Shown here: positions 10,901 through 21,255 of the stretch, in pieces
Position numbering within the stretch: the stretch's first letter is position 1
How the letters are laid out: each line of letters opens with the position of its first letter
Position numbers and translations under genes: made by a program
NCBI GenBank assembly: GCA_950106755.1
Contig: OX467084.1
Coordinates: forward strand, 35,405,213-35,469,212
Origin: Climacium dendroides
Lineage: Eukaryota; Streptophyta; Bryopsida; Hypnales; Climaciaceae
DNA length: 64,000 nucleotides
Direction of reading: 5' to 3'
Notes under the pieces: generated by a model
Databases searched by the model: none
Told to the model about the DNA's origin: nothing
The model's input: only the letters and a program-made list of their open reading frames with translations

Positions 10901-12404
10901 TGAAAGACAACTAGAGTTAATAAAACCCGGATAAAAAAAACCATGAATGCGATGAAATTGAAGAAAAGAAAGATATGAGATAATAATGAATTTACCTCAT
11001 CAAAGAAAGTCTCGCCATTCTTGGGGTTTGCAATGGCGAGATACTTTACAAAGTCCTTAGCTTTTATGGCTTTCACCATAGTGTTTGTAGCCAATGCCAT
11101 AGCATCCCAAACTCCCTCGGCTGATATCTTCTCAACTGGTGTCGTTCTGTGATACTCAGTGGCCGCATCATCGGCAGTACGAGATATATCTTGTTGAAAA
11201 AATGAAAATAAAATAAAATTTAGAACACAATGACAATAGCAAGAGATGAGAAATGTATTTTAAGACGATATAGTAAGAATAATGAATTAATAGAATCACT
11301 TACTCGGTAAAGAAAAGAGATGAACACGTCAATTGTAAGAGGAAACCAGGTGGGACGCGACTTCTTCACTTTGAGACATGTATTGAACTCCTCCTCGGTA
11401 AGCAAGTCCTTAAAATTGTCAAGGTTAAGTCCATCATAGTACCGAATTCGTTGCAACTTAGCAATTAAACTAGTCTTGACGTGATTGTGTTGAGTAGACC
11501 TGAAAAATAGAGTTGTTAGAGTGAACTAAACAACATATGAAATAGAGTATAAGTGAAATAAAGTCTAAATGAAAGAAATGTGCTCACCAATTGACATCGT
11601 GCATGCAATTGAGCAACGATGTTATACGTCCTTTGGAGTCGAGAATAATGCAAAACACGGAATAATGCCATCGAAGATCATCGACATGTTGAGCATTGAT
11701 GTGGCGCCACCAAGCTGTGAACCTGTGATTGCCATCCCACACAAAAAACATCTTTCCTCGGAATGCAGCATAGTCGGGATTAGACTGAAGTTGATTTTCA
11801 AAACGCTCATTGACATCATGCCAATGAAGGTCCCAAGAAGCTATGCGCTCCTCAGTGACATCCGTAGATGACATATGGTCATAAAAAATGGATATGTACA
11901 TGGCACGGTCACCGTCGATGTAGCCCCCCTCAAATCGTTTTTCCAAGGTAGCGACATCAACCTCTTGAATTGGTCGGACTCTTGGAAGAGGACTCATCCT
12001 ACAGAGGAGGACATAGAATCGACCTAATGGGATGCGCATACTATTGAGAACCTTCACAAAATCAGACTTTTGGTGAAGCCTCCTTGCTTGCTCTCCTGCC
12101 TTTGAGTCTTGCAGCCCGATTGGACATTTCGGAATAGTAGAATCCTTAGAATCAGAAAGTGACAAATCTTGGCATGCAATTAATGGCAATGCAAATTATG
12201 AGAAATAAAAAACTTGGACAAGGCACATACTTCATTAAAATCTATGTACAATAAAGATTTAATACCCAAAAAAAATGTATGCCCAAAGATTATGCCACAT
12301 TCCCAAGAGCTAAGAATGAAGAGAATTACCTGAATGACATCAAGAACTCTGAGTTGCTCTTCAGATTGAAGACCTTCATGCTCAAGTTGCGAATGCGCGA
12401 CAAC
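7942..12404 (-). pseudogene. ParB-like domain plus DNA amino-methyltransferase-like domain protein, carried by the MULE
   Basis: Multi-exon minus-strand gene. Exons read with GT/AG borders include 12167-11588, 11499-11304, 11189-10996, 10893-10678, 10569-10328, 10177-9430, 9288-8941, about 8810-8573, 8468-8267 and a last acidic exon ending at 7942; 12404-12330 is a likely upstream exon. Exon 12167-11588 has RPIQEVDVATLEKRF, then KMFFVWDGNHRFTAW, the DGNHR box of ParB-type domains. Exon 10177-9430 has a basic KRKRLRKADKEK stretch and a coiled coil. Exon 9288-8941 has IDFLIADIPENLP and YLHDDAALLLFHPND. Then come KNPEFVKSYIEALSKVGDIILD-WNASTG and, after an intron, ASIRACQSLGKHILAFEED. This order (motif IV before motif I) and spacing match permuted N6-adenine/N4-cytosine methyltransferases, but DPPY is DIPE. 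TGA stops in 10893-10678 and 9288-8941 and two phase mismatches mark decay. Function is inferred from motifs read by eye only. Confidence 0.6.
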
Positions 12405-12586
12405 CTACACAAAATTAGAAAACATTTGAAATTTGAGAAACAAGATTCAACATGCGGTTTAGGTTTTGAAGAATACAAATTGAAGAGTGTAGGGGTTTGG
12501 GATCTTAGTCTTACTGTAGAGGAGCTAGCCATTCTACGTGCAAACCAAAGGTGGACAGGCCGAGGGTGCGTGGAATCAGGGTTGGG

Positions 12587-12960
12587 AGCATTTGGCGCCG
12601 AATGCTTACTAGACAGCAGGCGGGTGCAAACAGCTCGAAGGTGCAAACAGTTGGAATAGCAAGCGGGTACAGGCGCAGGTCGACACGGACAATAGGCGGG
12701 CGCTGCAAGCATTCGGCGCCGAATGCTTGCTGGGACAGGTCAAAGGCGCAGCAGACAATAGGCAGGCGCTGGAAGCATTCAGCGCTGAATGCTTGTTGGG
12801 ACAAGTCGAGCGGTCGAGGGCGCAGCGGACAGCAGGCAAGCGCTGGGAGCATTCGGCGCAGGTCGAGTGGGCTGGGAGCATGCGGCGCCAAAGTTGCTGG
12901 GACAGGGACAAGTCGCAAGTCGCCGAAGTTCGCCGGGACAGGTCAAGGGCAAAACCGTAG
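12587..12960. repeat. GC-rich tandem array with GCATTCGGCGCCGAATGC palindromes
   Basis: About five imperfect units of 65-75 bp (GGGAGCATTCGGCGCCGAAT GCTTGCTGGGACAGGTCAA..GCGCAGCAGACAATAGGCAG). Each carries or derives from an 18-bp palindrome: near-perfect at about 12589-12606, perfect at 12709-12726, perfect with paired substitutions (GCATTCAGCGCTGAATGC) at 12775-12792, broken at about 12849 and 12879. The long ORFs here on both strands are by-products of this composition. It lies upstream of the ParB-type exons, probably within their first long intron or promoter. Confidence 0.8.
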
Positions 12961-13710
12961 AGAAGGTGAAGATGGCGGTTTAGGGTTTACCGAAAAGAAA
13001 GTTCTGTTTTTATTCCCCAAATTCCCCAAACTCCCCGAGTTCCACGGGCTTCGCGAGTGAAGCCGCGAGAAGAAGGAGGTTTTTTCAACCTAGTTCCCTC
13101 GGTCACCCATCCTTGAGCTATTCCTCTCTACCTTTGCTTAACTCCAATGTACTTAGCACCCTCCTACCACGGCTTCTAAACCTTGGAGATGTTGAAGACT
13201 TGAAAATTTAGGACTTTGTAAGATGAATGCAAGAATGACTTGTACTACTTGGTGTCACAACTTATTTGCTCAATCTTCATTCAATCACTACTTTTAGAGT
13301 ATTAATGCAAACAAGTTGAAATTTGAAATGAAGGTGCATATGACTACTCCAAACATAATTCATATTTTTCTTATGAAATAAAATAAAAATTACAAGTGTA
13401 ACATATATAAATTAAAAGGAGCCCTCGGTCATATGTTACACTTTTAATTTTTGGAGTTGGAAGTACTATGAATTTGGAGCTAAAATTTTGGGAGGATGCT
13501 ACACCACTTGACCTAAGGATTTCTAAAAACGATAAAAACTCCTTGTTGTAGGCATCTACAAAGTATGAAATCAAACTAGACTATTATCTCATAGAAGAAA
13601 ATTGTATTTTTGAGACTTCTTTCCCATGGAATTCTTAGCAAAGGCCATTTCTTATTGTAATTTTTACATTATAAAAAAAAATCGAAATAAAATTCCACCA
13701 AGTTACCTAG

Positions 13711-14600
13711 GGAGTTCGGCACCAAAGACTCATTGCAAGGCTTTTGTGAACCCCTTCTCAAACTAGTGGGTGCATCCATAGGTCACTGGGTGGACAAGAG
13801 TTTAAAAAACAAGATGGCAACGGGCTTGCCCTAAAGAAGGTTCGGCGCCAAAGCCTCATTTTAGGGGCTCATTTGAGCCTTCTCCTATAGCTGGTGGGTA
13901 TAATTTGACGTCAAAGGTAGGGGACGGGCCTTCAAATTCATACTTAGGACATGCCAAATGAGGTAGTTTTCTTAATTTCATACTTGATACCCCTAAATTT
14001 GTGCTTAAGCCTCTTATTTTGAGAAAAAAGAAGGTCAACATATCGTTGATTGACGTTAGGCGGATTTCAAACGGGCGAGAGGCTAATCGGATGGGCATGG
14101 ATGGATGGGTGGACGGGCGGCCTGTCAAGCGGCTAGACAATCCTAGGCTAGCTCCAAAGAGGGTTCGGCGCCGAAGCCTCATCTAGGGGGCCCATTTGAG
14201 TCTTGTCCTACAACTAGTGGATACAACCTTATGTCAACGGGGGCAGACAAGAGTTCAAAACAACATGGCATCGGGCCCGCTTCAAAGAGGGTTCGGCGCC
14301 GAATCCTCATTTTGGGGGCCCATTTGAGCCCTTTCTTGCAACTGGTGGGTACAACCTAACGTCAAGGGCAGGAGATGAGAATTCAAAAAAAGATGGCAAC
14401 GGACCAGCCTCAAAGAGGGTTCGGCACCGAAGCCTCATTTTGGAGGCTTAGTTGAGCCCTCTCCTAGAGTTGGTGGATACAACCTAACATCAAGGGGGGA
14501 GACAACAATTCGAAACAAGATGGCAACGGGCCCGCCCCAAAGAGGGTTTGGCACCGAAGCTTCATTGTGAGGGCTCAAAAATAAAATAGTGAGCCTTGGT
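13711..14600. repeat. Tandem array, unit about 128 bp, with GGTTCGGCGCCGAAGCC core
   Basis: Unit starts near 13713, 13839, 14162, 14290, 14418 and 14545, so spacing is 126-128 bp except for one degenerate, longer stretch (13930-14160). Each unit opens with a form of TTCGGCGCCGAA (perfect palindrome at 14164-14175 and 14292-14303), followed by CTCATTTTGGGGGCCCATTT and ACAACTGGTGGGTACAACCT. The 12-bp core is shared with the array at 12.6-12.9 kb, which suggests a binding site rather than chance. Confidence 0.85.
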
Positions 14601-14797
14601 CCAAACACTCTAGTTTTATTGTGGACATTTGGCACATGTGAACCGGCCTCCACTGCTCGTGGGTGCTCTTCGATGTTGCGGAGGGGAGGTAAAGCCCTAT
14701 AATTCCGACTACGTGATTTATTCAATTTAGAAGAGGACCTTTGAGGCCTGTAGAGAGATCAAAAAATAGATGAAAGTGCAATGATGGAGTGACTTAC

Positions 14798-15691
14798 TGC
14801 ATCTGAAGCCTTTGAAGGTGTGCTTTGTGCACAATCGTCCAGATCTTCATCGCCTTGGTTGTTCTGTTGTAGCTCGTAGTCATGATTATTCCTGTCTTGA
14901 TCGGTCTCTTGAAATTGCTCTCCATTTGTCTCCTCTATTTGCGCATACTCTGACACTAATGCCGCCTTCTGAAACATTGATATAAGTATCGTCATTTTCG
15001 AGCTTCTAGTAACAAAATCCTATACCCCAATGACTTGGTATTAGACATATCAATGTTAATTCACCCTTATATTATACTTGCAACAGGAACTCGAGCAAAC
15101 CATATTGCAATTGACGTCCAAGGGAGAGGATACGGCCGCAAGATGCAAAGAGTGCCTGAACGTTCTAGTGCATGCGGAGGTAAATGAGCGCTTGGACTAA
15201 AATCCTCTTCTAGTTACTATTAATTCCACAATCAACATCGATATGCTCAAAACCTAAAGAATGATTTGCAACAGACCACATTATTTTGTAGGACATCAAA
15301 GATATTCTTCAGCCAATGGATACTAACTTTGCTTTGTTCTTCACTTGACAACTCTTCTTCGGTCTCGCATTCAGACATGAATGGTTGATTGTCTTGCGAT
15401 CCCGCAAATCTTGATATCTCGCCTTCCAATGGAAGAGTCTCAACAACTTCTTTCAACAAAGCACATTGATATAAAAGTGTTCTAGTTGTACTAGTAAGGT
15501 CTATGCCTGAACGTTGAAGTTGTTGCCTAAACATTCTAGATTTGGCTAGTTGCTTTCTAGATTTGGCTAGTTGCTTTCTAGATGAATAACGAAACCCACT
15601 CCTCCGCTTCTTCTTCCTATCTCCGTCCTGCATTTGGCTCAATAGAACATCATTAAGCTCTCCACTATACTGTCTTCTATTGAGTTGGGGA
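14798..15691 (-). pseudogene. Upstream exons of the MULE minus-strand gene (basic, then acidic/Gln-rich; no known domain)
   Basis: Exon about 15691-15283 encodes ..YSGELNDVLLSQMQDGDRKKKRRSGFRY.. with a 21-bp tandem duplication giving RKQLAKS twice, then an acidic stretch (ECETEEELSSEEQ). Possible ATG at 15633. Exon 14968-14798 (57 codons, clean AG and GTAAGT borders) encodes ..EYAQIEETNGEQFQETDQDR.., Gln/Asn/Asp-rich. They share strand with the ParB/methyltransferase gene, and the donor at 14797 is in the same phase as the exon at 12404, so they may be its 5' exons; the two tandem arrays would then be intronic. Alternatively they are a separate small gene. I recognise no family. Confidence 0.45.
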
Positions 15692-16602
15692 ATGTGACAA
15701 TGCCCTTACTACAGACGTTTCTCAATAACAAATAATTGAATTTGAAATACTCAATCACGGACTCTTTCTCCGTATATCAATCTTTGTTAATACTACTAAT
15801 CATCACGCACATCGAATCTCAATAGTAACTGAAGTGACATTTTCTACATCTTTATGCTCTCGATGGCCAACTGGTGAGTACAACCTTGTAAGCTTGATCT
15901 AGCGGCCACGACAATATTTCCAACAACCCTAAACACGCTCATTCAACGCTCTACTTCAAGTATGAAGTAAATTATGACTACTTGAATACTCCAATTAGAT
16001 GTCTATACTTTTCAAGATTGTTTATTTTATTTAGATTGTCATATCTTTTATAAATAGAAAAGCTATCCTAGCAATCTAACTGTCACCGTCACTTAAAATC
16101 TAGTAGGTCCCTATTACACTTACACTCGCCGCTAGTTCGTTGTCCTTGTAAATTTGAAATCCACCATAAATAAAAGTAATTCAAACTAACATCTACATTA
16201 TGGCCTTTTTTCAAACATGTATTCTCTAATAATGACAAATCTATATAATTGAACCAGCATCTATTGATACTATGGATTAGACTTCATTCACAATTCTATT
16301 GTATAATTATTTCATAACGCCAACACCCTTTATTATTATACTTACAGAATTACAAGCAACCCACCTATCTGACACGCGCCGGCAACTTTTCAAAAATATA
16401 TCCTTTTCATCAATACATGACTCTCGTCATTTTTTCTAATTAAAACGTCTCTTAATCACCCTCTTTATTAATTCTATCTGTCTATGTCTTCATACAGTGA
16501 TGTTTGCATAACCTCTTGCATCAAAATATACCTGCAGAACTCTTGGATTTAAATTCTATTCACAATTCCCATGTTGTCCGTGTCTTTCCTTTCTCCATTG
16601 CA
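15692..16602. promoter_or_regulatory. Divergent intergenic region between the two MULE gene sets
   Basis: About 0.9 kb of AT-rich sequence between the minus-strand exons (right end near 15691) and the transposase ATG (16603). It must hold the transposase promoter and probably the other promoter. No ORF of note. No specific promoter box can be defended. Confidence 0.45.
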
Positions 16603-19600
16603 ATGGCTAATTCTCAAAATCCTCCTATGGTGCTAATTCATGCTGATGGCCAAGGAGTTCCTATTTCTTTTCAAGTAGGAGCTGATGGAAAGTGCACAGT
16701 CAGTGCTCTTCGTTTTCAATTTCTAGAAGGATCTATGCATGTTGATGAGGAGGTCTTTGATATTGATTCCGGAGAACTTCTTCACACTATAGGTCATGAG
16801 TCCTCTATGAATGATCAAGGTCAGTGTTGGATTCTGAAATTGGGGACGTACCGAGTGTATGGATTGAAAGATCCTCTTCAAGGTGCATGCACTAAGATCC
16901 TCACCCCTAGGGTGTCATCTACATGCACCCTGCAAATACCTATGCTCCAAAAGGTTAAGATTGAGCCTTGCAAACGTATCATCCATCTCTTGAGTGATGA
17001 TTCTGAAGATGCGCTCCCCAGTAGATTGCCGTCTTCTACTATTCCAATCTCCAATCCTATTGTAATATGTCACCCTTCGCATGATACAAATTCATCGCAA
17101 GGCAGTCATCCAAGTACTTCTAGGCCTCCGATTCCGCCACGGATTGATGACTATGTGAGCGTTGTTGATTGTTTCAAAAAATTAGCTGCAAGGAAAGGGT
17201 TGAAGTCCATCTTGTCTAAGGTAGACTTTACTAAAATAAAAACCGAGAGAGTGGAATTCCTTCCCCCTAGATTTGATGGCAACGTGATGTTTGAGTTCCC
17301 CCCGCCGGGGAAATATGCATCACAGTCACAAGCAAAGCTCCTTCATGGCATGGACAAACGCCACGATGGCCATGCTTGGACTCGCACCATCACCTCCAAT
17401 ATCAAGAATGACATGGGTTTAACATTTAAAATGTCTTCGTGCTTAGGTCATTTGCAATGTACCAACGCAGCTTGCGATTATTTATCTCGTGTGCACCGGT
17501 CCTCTCAAGCTAACGAAACTGAATGGGATGGAATCTCCTTGTTCACCTTTGAAGTTGGATCTAACCCTCCAAAAAGCTCAACTATCGTGTGTAAAATCTG
17601 CAAGGTTTCTCCGTCATGCTTAGATGGGTGCTTGACTAAGATTTATTATGTTCTTGGTCATGGAAACATGACTCGTGCATGTGTGCACCTCGGAACCCAT
17701 TGTCATCCTGTGAAGATTGGCGAATACAGAGATGTCGCTGAGAAGATAAAGAGCCTCATTGATGAACAAGTAGAGAAGACTCCAACAGCAACTAATTCTG
17801 CCATTGTCCTTGAAGCCAGTAAGGAATTCCTTGGTGAATTGCTTCTTTCTGTAGATGGAGCAATGTAGAAGGAACTTACTCTTGATGAGCTCATACCGGT
17901 ATTTGATAAGTTCAAACACATGTCTTCCCCAAGTATTCGAAATCAAGTCACGACGTTTCGGTATTTGAGACGCTTTGGAGTCATGGACAGCATCACCAAA
18001 CTTAGAGGGTCTAGCTATTGGGCATTTGTCCAGGAGAACAAATTCCCTGGCCAAGGGTCTGAGTCCGACAAGGTCTTTGTTTTCAAGATGTCTGAGGTCG
18101 GGCCAGGAAATGGAGTTGATCTCGTGACAAGAATGCAGCCGGGTGGAGATTTACAGAATGCATGGATGATGTTCGACCATGTCAAGCGTGTAAAGGGCTG
18201 GACTTCCATGGCCTGCCATGTTTATGATGCTACCTATTGTCAGGTAATGACCATTGCAGTGTGTGATATGCAGTCGGAAGATGTTGCCACTCAAATCATC
18301 TTCTAGAAGAACTTGAATGCTGTTGTGGCCAGACACAACGTTTCTAACGTACAATTCAAGGGCTTCATGGCAGACAGTGCACAAGCAAACTGGAATGCAA
18401 TTCGTATTGTATATGGTAGCGGTGATGCTTCAATTCCTATGGAGGACCAAGAACGTACTTGTTTGTTCCATTGGACCCAATCATTGGAGAAACATACAAA
18501 GGCTGACATTCGGGCGGACCTACAATGACAACATCGTCAATTGTGCATGCAATACAAGAATGCCAAGTCGTTAGCAGAGGCTGAGGAGCGGTACCTTGCT
18601 ATCAGATCATGGTGGCTTTCCTCCGGGGCAACGACTGATGAAGGAGTCGTTTGTCTTGACCTATGGCTTGCTTTCTAGCACTTCCGCTATCGCCAATGGG
18701 GTGGTTTCATGGATTTGGTGAGTTCACACTTTGCTTCGGGCCTTTTTGCTTTTAATTTTCTGTAAAGTTGTAACCTCACTCTAAATTATACTACCATTCA
18801 TTTGACATCACAGGCCCTTTCCGAGGATGAGCTTGCTGAAATGCCCTCATGCAATTTAGCGGAGACTGTACACAACAAGTGGCTTCAACAGAGCGGTAAA
18901 CGAGGTAATGACTTGTAAGTGGCAACTGTCGATGATTACGTACGTGCTTTCATGCAAATGGTTGCCTACTACCAGTATTTGAATGGTGAGAGACCGGGTA
19001 CTGGACCTGGAAAAGAAGAATTGTTGCTTCGAGTCGCCCAACGAACCGCCCAACGTTCCGGCAACCTAAAATCGTTTCATCAAGCGCTTCGAAACATGCT
19101 TGGAGCTGCCGATTTTTGCACTCGCGAGCCTCATCTTCAAGGTGAGGAAGTATTTCTCTCCCTCAAGCGCAAAGCAGATCTTTCTCCTGGGTCGGAGTTC
19201 GACTCTCATAGACCTGACAAGATTAGCATCTCTCGCCCTCAGGTACAAACGCGAGCAGGAGGTGCAATATTTTATGATCTCACTTCAGAGGGTGACGCAT
19301 AACAAGAAGCAATTGAAGACTTGCATAATAATCCGGTTCAACTAGAAACACCTACTACAGTTCCAACTATGGAGCATGTGAAGGCTGTACAAGAAACAGT
19401 ATGCAATGAGCATGAATGACACATTGTGCGACTTCCAAAGATGTCAGCGAAGGCTTGCTTCGCTCAACAGGCCATCACCAAGAAGAAATGTGTGGCACGA
19501 ATTTTACAGGATGGAAAGAGTACGGCTACACCAACTTACAACGGCATCATGCACAACAATAGGAAGAATAAATAAGAGCGCATGCAGTTCTTCTTCTGCA

Positions 19601-20265
19601 ACGATGACATTGAGAGGTGCGTGAAGGGTACTCGTCGTAAGTGGGTGGTTTCCAAACCTGCAGTTCCAGAAGTTTGGCCTGTCAAGATTGGCACCAATCT
19701 CACACAAAAGGAAATCCTAGACTTGGAGAACGCTGGTTTTTGATTGGCACCACGTTTAGAGCTCTCTCCAAGGAAGCTATTAAGGGAAGAGGGGTCATTG
19801 GTGGACCTGTCAAAGTATCCTACCCCGGAGTTCTCTAACGACTTTCCAAAGCGTAGATTCGGGAAGAACATCAGGCGGAATCCAAAGGCACCTTCAACGA
19901 AACACGCCAATTCCTGTGCATCTGCTCTTACTGTCATTGGGCAGATTTTGAAGGTTTCTATGGTACCAATTCCTGCCCTGGGTTGCATCATCACCTTTGA
20001 GTCCCGAAATGGTCTCAAAATTTCGCAATATTTAATTACGATTGGTGAATTTTCCAGTTGTTCATGCCTCTTCTTCAAAGACATGTCAAGCAAATCATTG
20101 GGAAAGTGTGGACAATGGACAAATTGTAAGCATCTGTACTACATATTTCATGTAGTTTGTGGATTGGACAGTGAGATAGATGTTTTTATGCACGCTCCTA
20201 GTTTTAGCTTCAATGAAATTAAGCGTGTTATTCAGATGGTGCTACTTAAGCAACCAGCAACTTAG
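16603..20265 (+). pseudogene. MULE transposase (mudrA-like) with SWIM zinc finger, inactivated by stops
   Basis: One reading frame runs from ATG 16603 (G at -3 and +4) to TAG 20263-20265, with one 96-bp phase-0 intron (18718-18813). Part 1 (codons 1-420) has a beta-rich N-terminus and a Cys/His block (LGHLQCTNAACDY.., CKICK, MTRACVHLGTHCHP), probably a WRKY/GCM1-type zinc domain. Next, YDATY (Asp at 18226, about residue 542) and FMADSA (Asp at 18373) followed by RTCLFHW fit the first two acidic residues and the C-x2-H of MULE DDE domains. The C-terminus has CSC (20059-20067) and CKH (20125-20133), a SWIM finger. Premature stops lie at 17866, 18304, 18526, 18676, 18916, 19300, 19420, 19573 and 19741; there is no frameshift. 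An active copy would cut and paste the element in the nucleus. The third catalytic acidic residue was not placed. Confidence 0.8.
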
Positions 20266-20629
20266 AGATGCTATTGAGTCCAAGGGCTACATTGTACAAT
20301 TCTCTTTTTAGATTGAATGAAACAGTGGTGAGACTAAAAGGGCCACCACGAAGTTGTTGTTGTACATTTTGACTACTCATTGAATCATCATTGATATTGA
20401 AAATTTCAAAGGTGTGTACATTTTTGTTCACATTTTGCTGCCATCCTACAGTAATAGTGGTCAAAAGTGCGTGAATAATTTCATTCCCACGGTCATAGGA
20501 GCACCCTTATTCAACGGTAATAGGTCCAAATAATTACTAAATTTGGACCTAAACCTTTTTATTTCTATTTTTGGTAAACTCCCACTAAATGTTCATTATT
20601 TTATTCTTTTTTCTGCTCTATGCTCTCTA

Positions 20630-20684
20630 TTCACCACTCTAGGCTCATCGCTCACCGCTCTAGGCATGCAAACTAGCTTCGTCC
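20630..20684. repeat. Right terminal inverted repeat of the MULE
   Basis: Ends ..GCTCACCGCTCTAGG then CATGCAAACTAGCTTCGTCC. The reverse complement matches the left end, including CCTAGAGCGGTGAGCG. An internal CACTCTAGGCTCATCG shows a second partial copy of the motif. Confidence 0.75.
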
Positions 20685-20693
20685 GTTTTTAAG
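20685..20693. repeat. Right 9-bp target-site duplication of the MULE
   Basis: GTTTTTAAG, identical to 7471-7479. Confidence 0.95.
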
Positions 20694-21255
20694 GGCTTTA
20701 GTGGGACACTTGTTTTGGATATAATTAATAGTTTTGTCTAGTTCTTCCTAAAGAGGTTTAGGAATCTTGGTGCCTATGACAACACTTTGAATTCCTTCTA
20801 ACAAAGTGCAGTTTTTGCGCTCAACAATGCCATTTTGATGCGGTAAATAACCTGCAGTGAGTTGGCGTTTGATGATGTGTTGAGCACAATAAAGGTTGAA
20901 TAAAAAGGAGAGATACTTTCTACCTCAGTCCATGTATAAGGGTGTCAATTTTCAGTAGTGGGGTTTCTACAAGGTAGTGAAACTACTTGAACTCTTGAAG
21001 TAGTCTAAGGTTTGGGATTTCTCTATAATGAAGTAGAGCCATGTTTTCCATTTTTCCTAGTAAAGTCATCTATAAATGTTAGTATATATCTATTATCATT
21101 GCGGGATTTGATTGGCATGGGACTGCACAGGTCGATGTGTACTGACTGAAGTGGACTTGTAGTATATGTTGTCTGTTTCTTGGGGATTCTATCACGAAGT
21201 AATTTCTCTAACATGCAAGAGGCACATACATGTTTCACTAGTGGAATGCAGGGGA
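20694..21255 (-). pseudogene. pol: Copia integrase, N-terminal half
   Basis: On the minus strand: VKHVCASCMLEKLLRDRIPK (end of the GAG-pre-integrase zinc region), then SVHIDLCSPM..NDNRYILTFIDDFTRK (first integrase Asp in DLC and second in FIDDF), and GYLPHQNGIVERKNCTLLEG with the conserved Glu in VERKN. The frame then runs to ..CPTKALKN, where the MULE sits. An in-frame TAG replaces an expected Trp in KPL*EEL. Homology starts abruptly at 21255 next to a CACTA-like terminus. The product would insert element cDNA into chromosomes; here it is inactive. Confidence 0.85.

Larger units (their letters stand above)
7480..20684. mobile_element. Mutator-like element (MULE), 13,205 bp, with transposase and ParB/methyltransferase-like gene
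   Basis: Bounded by perfect 9-bp duplications, the hallmark of Mutator-type insertion. The terminal inverted repeats are diverged over the outer 30 bp (19/30 by eye, after dropping one left-end base) and then strongly matched (CCTAGA[A/G]CGGTGAGCG[G/A]TGAGC). Weaker similarity extends about 130-180 bp inward (CCTAT[A/G]ACCGTGGG). Inside are a plus-strand MULE transposase (16603-20265) and divergent minus-strand exons (15.7 to 7.9 kb) for a ParB/methyltransferase-like protein, with two tandem-repeat arrays among those exons. It is inserted into the Copia integrase. It looks like a formerly autonomous element now inactivated by point mutations. Its size is large for a MULE (MuDR is about 5 kb). 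Confidence 0.9.
3999..21255 (-). mobile_element. Ty1/Copia retrotransposon, minus strand, broken by nested insertions
   Basis: Reading right to left: integrase N-terminal half (21255-20694), then a 13.2-kb MULE, then integrase C-terminal half, linker, reverse transcriptase and RNase H (7470 to about 5070), purine tract and 3' LTR (3999-4331). This order (INT before RT) is diagnostic of Copia. Two MITEs sit inside RT and RNase H. The 5' LTR, gag and protease are missing: homology stops exactly at 21255/21256, where a CACTA-like end begins. Many stops, some readable as C-to-T changes, show that it is dead. Confidence 0.85.

Noticed and set aside
12326..13060. Several ORFs of 60-170 codons on both strands in the GC-rich array
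   Set aside because: They overlap each other in all frames and follow the 70-bp repeat; composition artefacts.
16603..20265. Stop-codon reassignment or U-to-C RNA editing of the transposase
   Set aside because: The host genes here use standard stops, and U-to-C editing is known from plant organelles, not nuclear transposons; decay by C-to-T change is simpler.
7501..20670. MULE ends placed at CCTAGA..TCTAGG, with a hAT-like 8-bp duplication
   Set aside because: The 8-bp flanks match at only 4 of 8 positions; extending 20 bp outward gives a perfect 9-bp duplication and restores the Copia frame.
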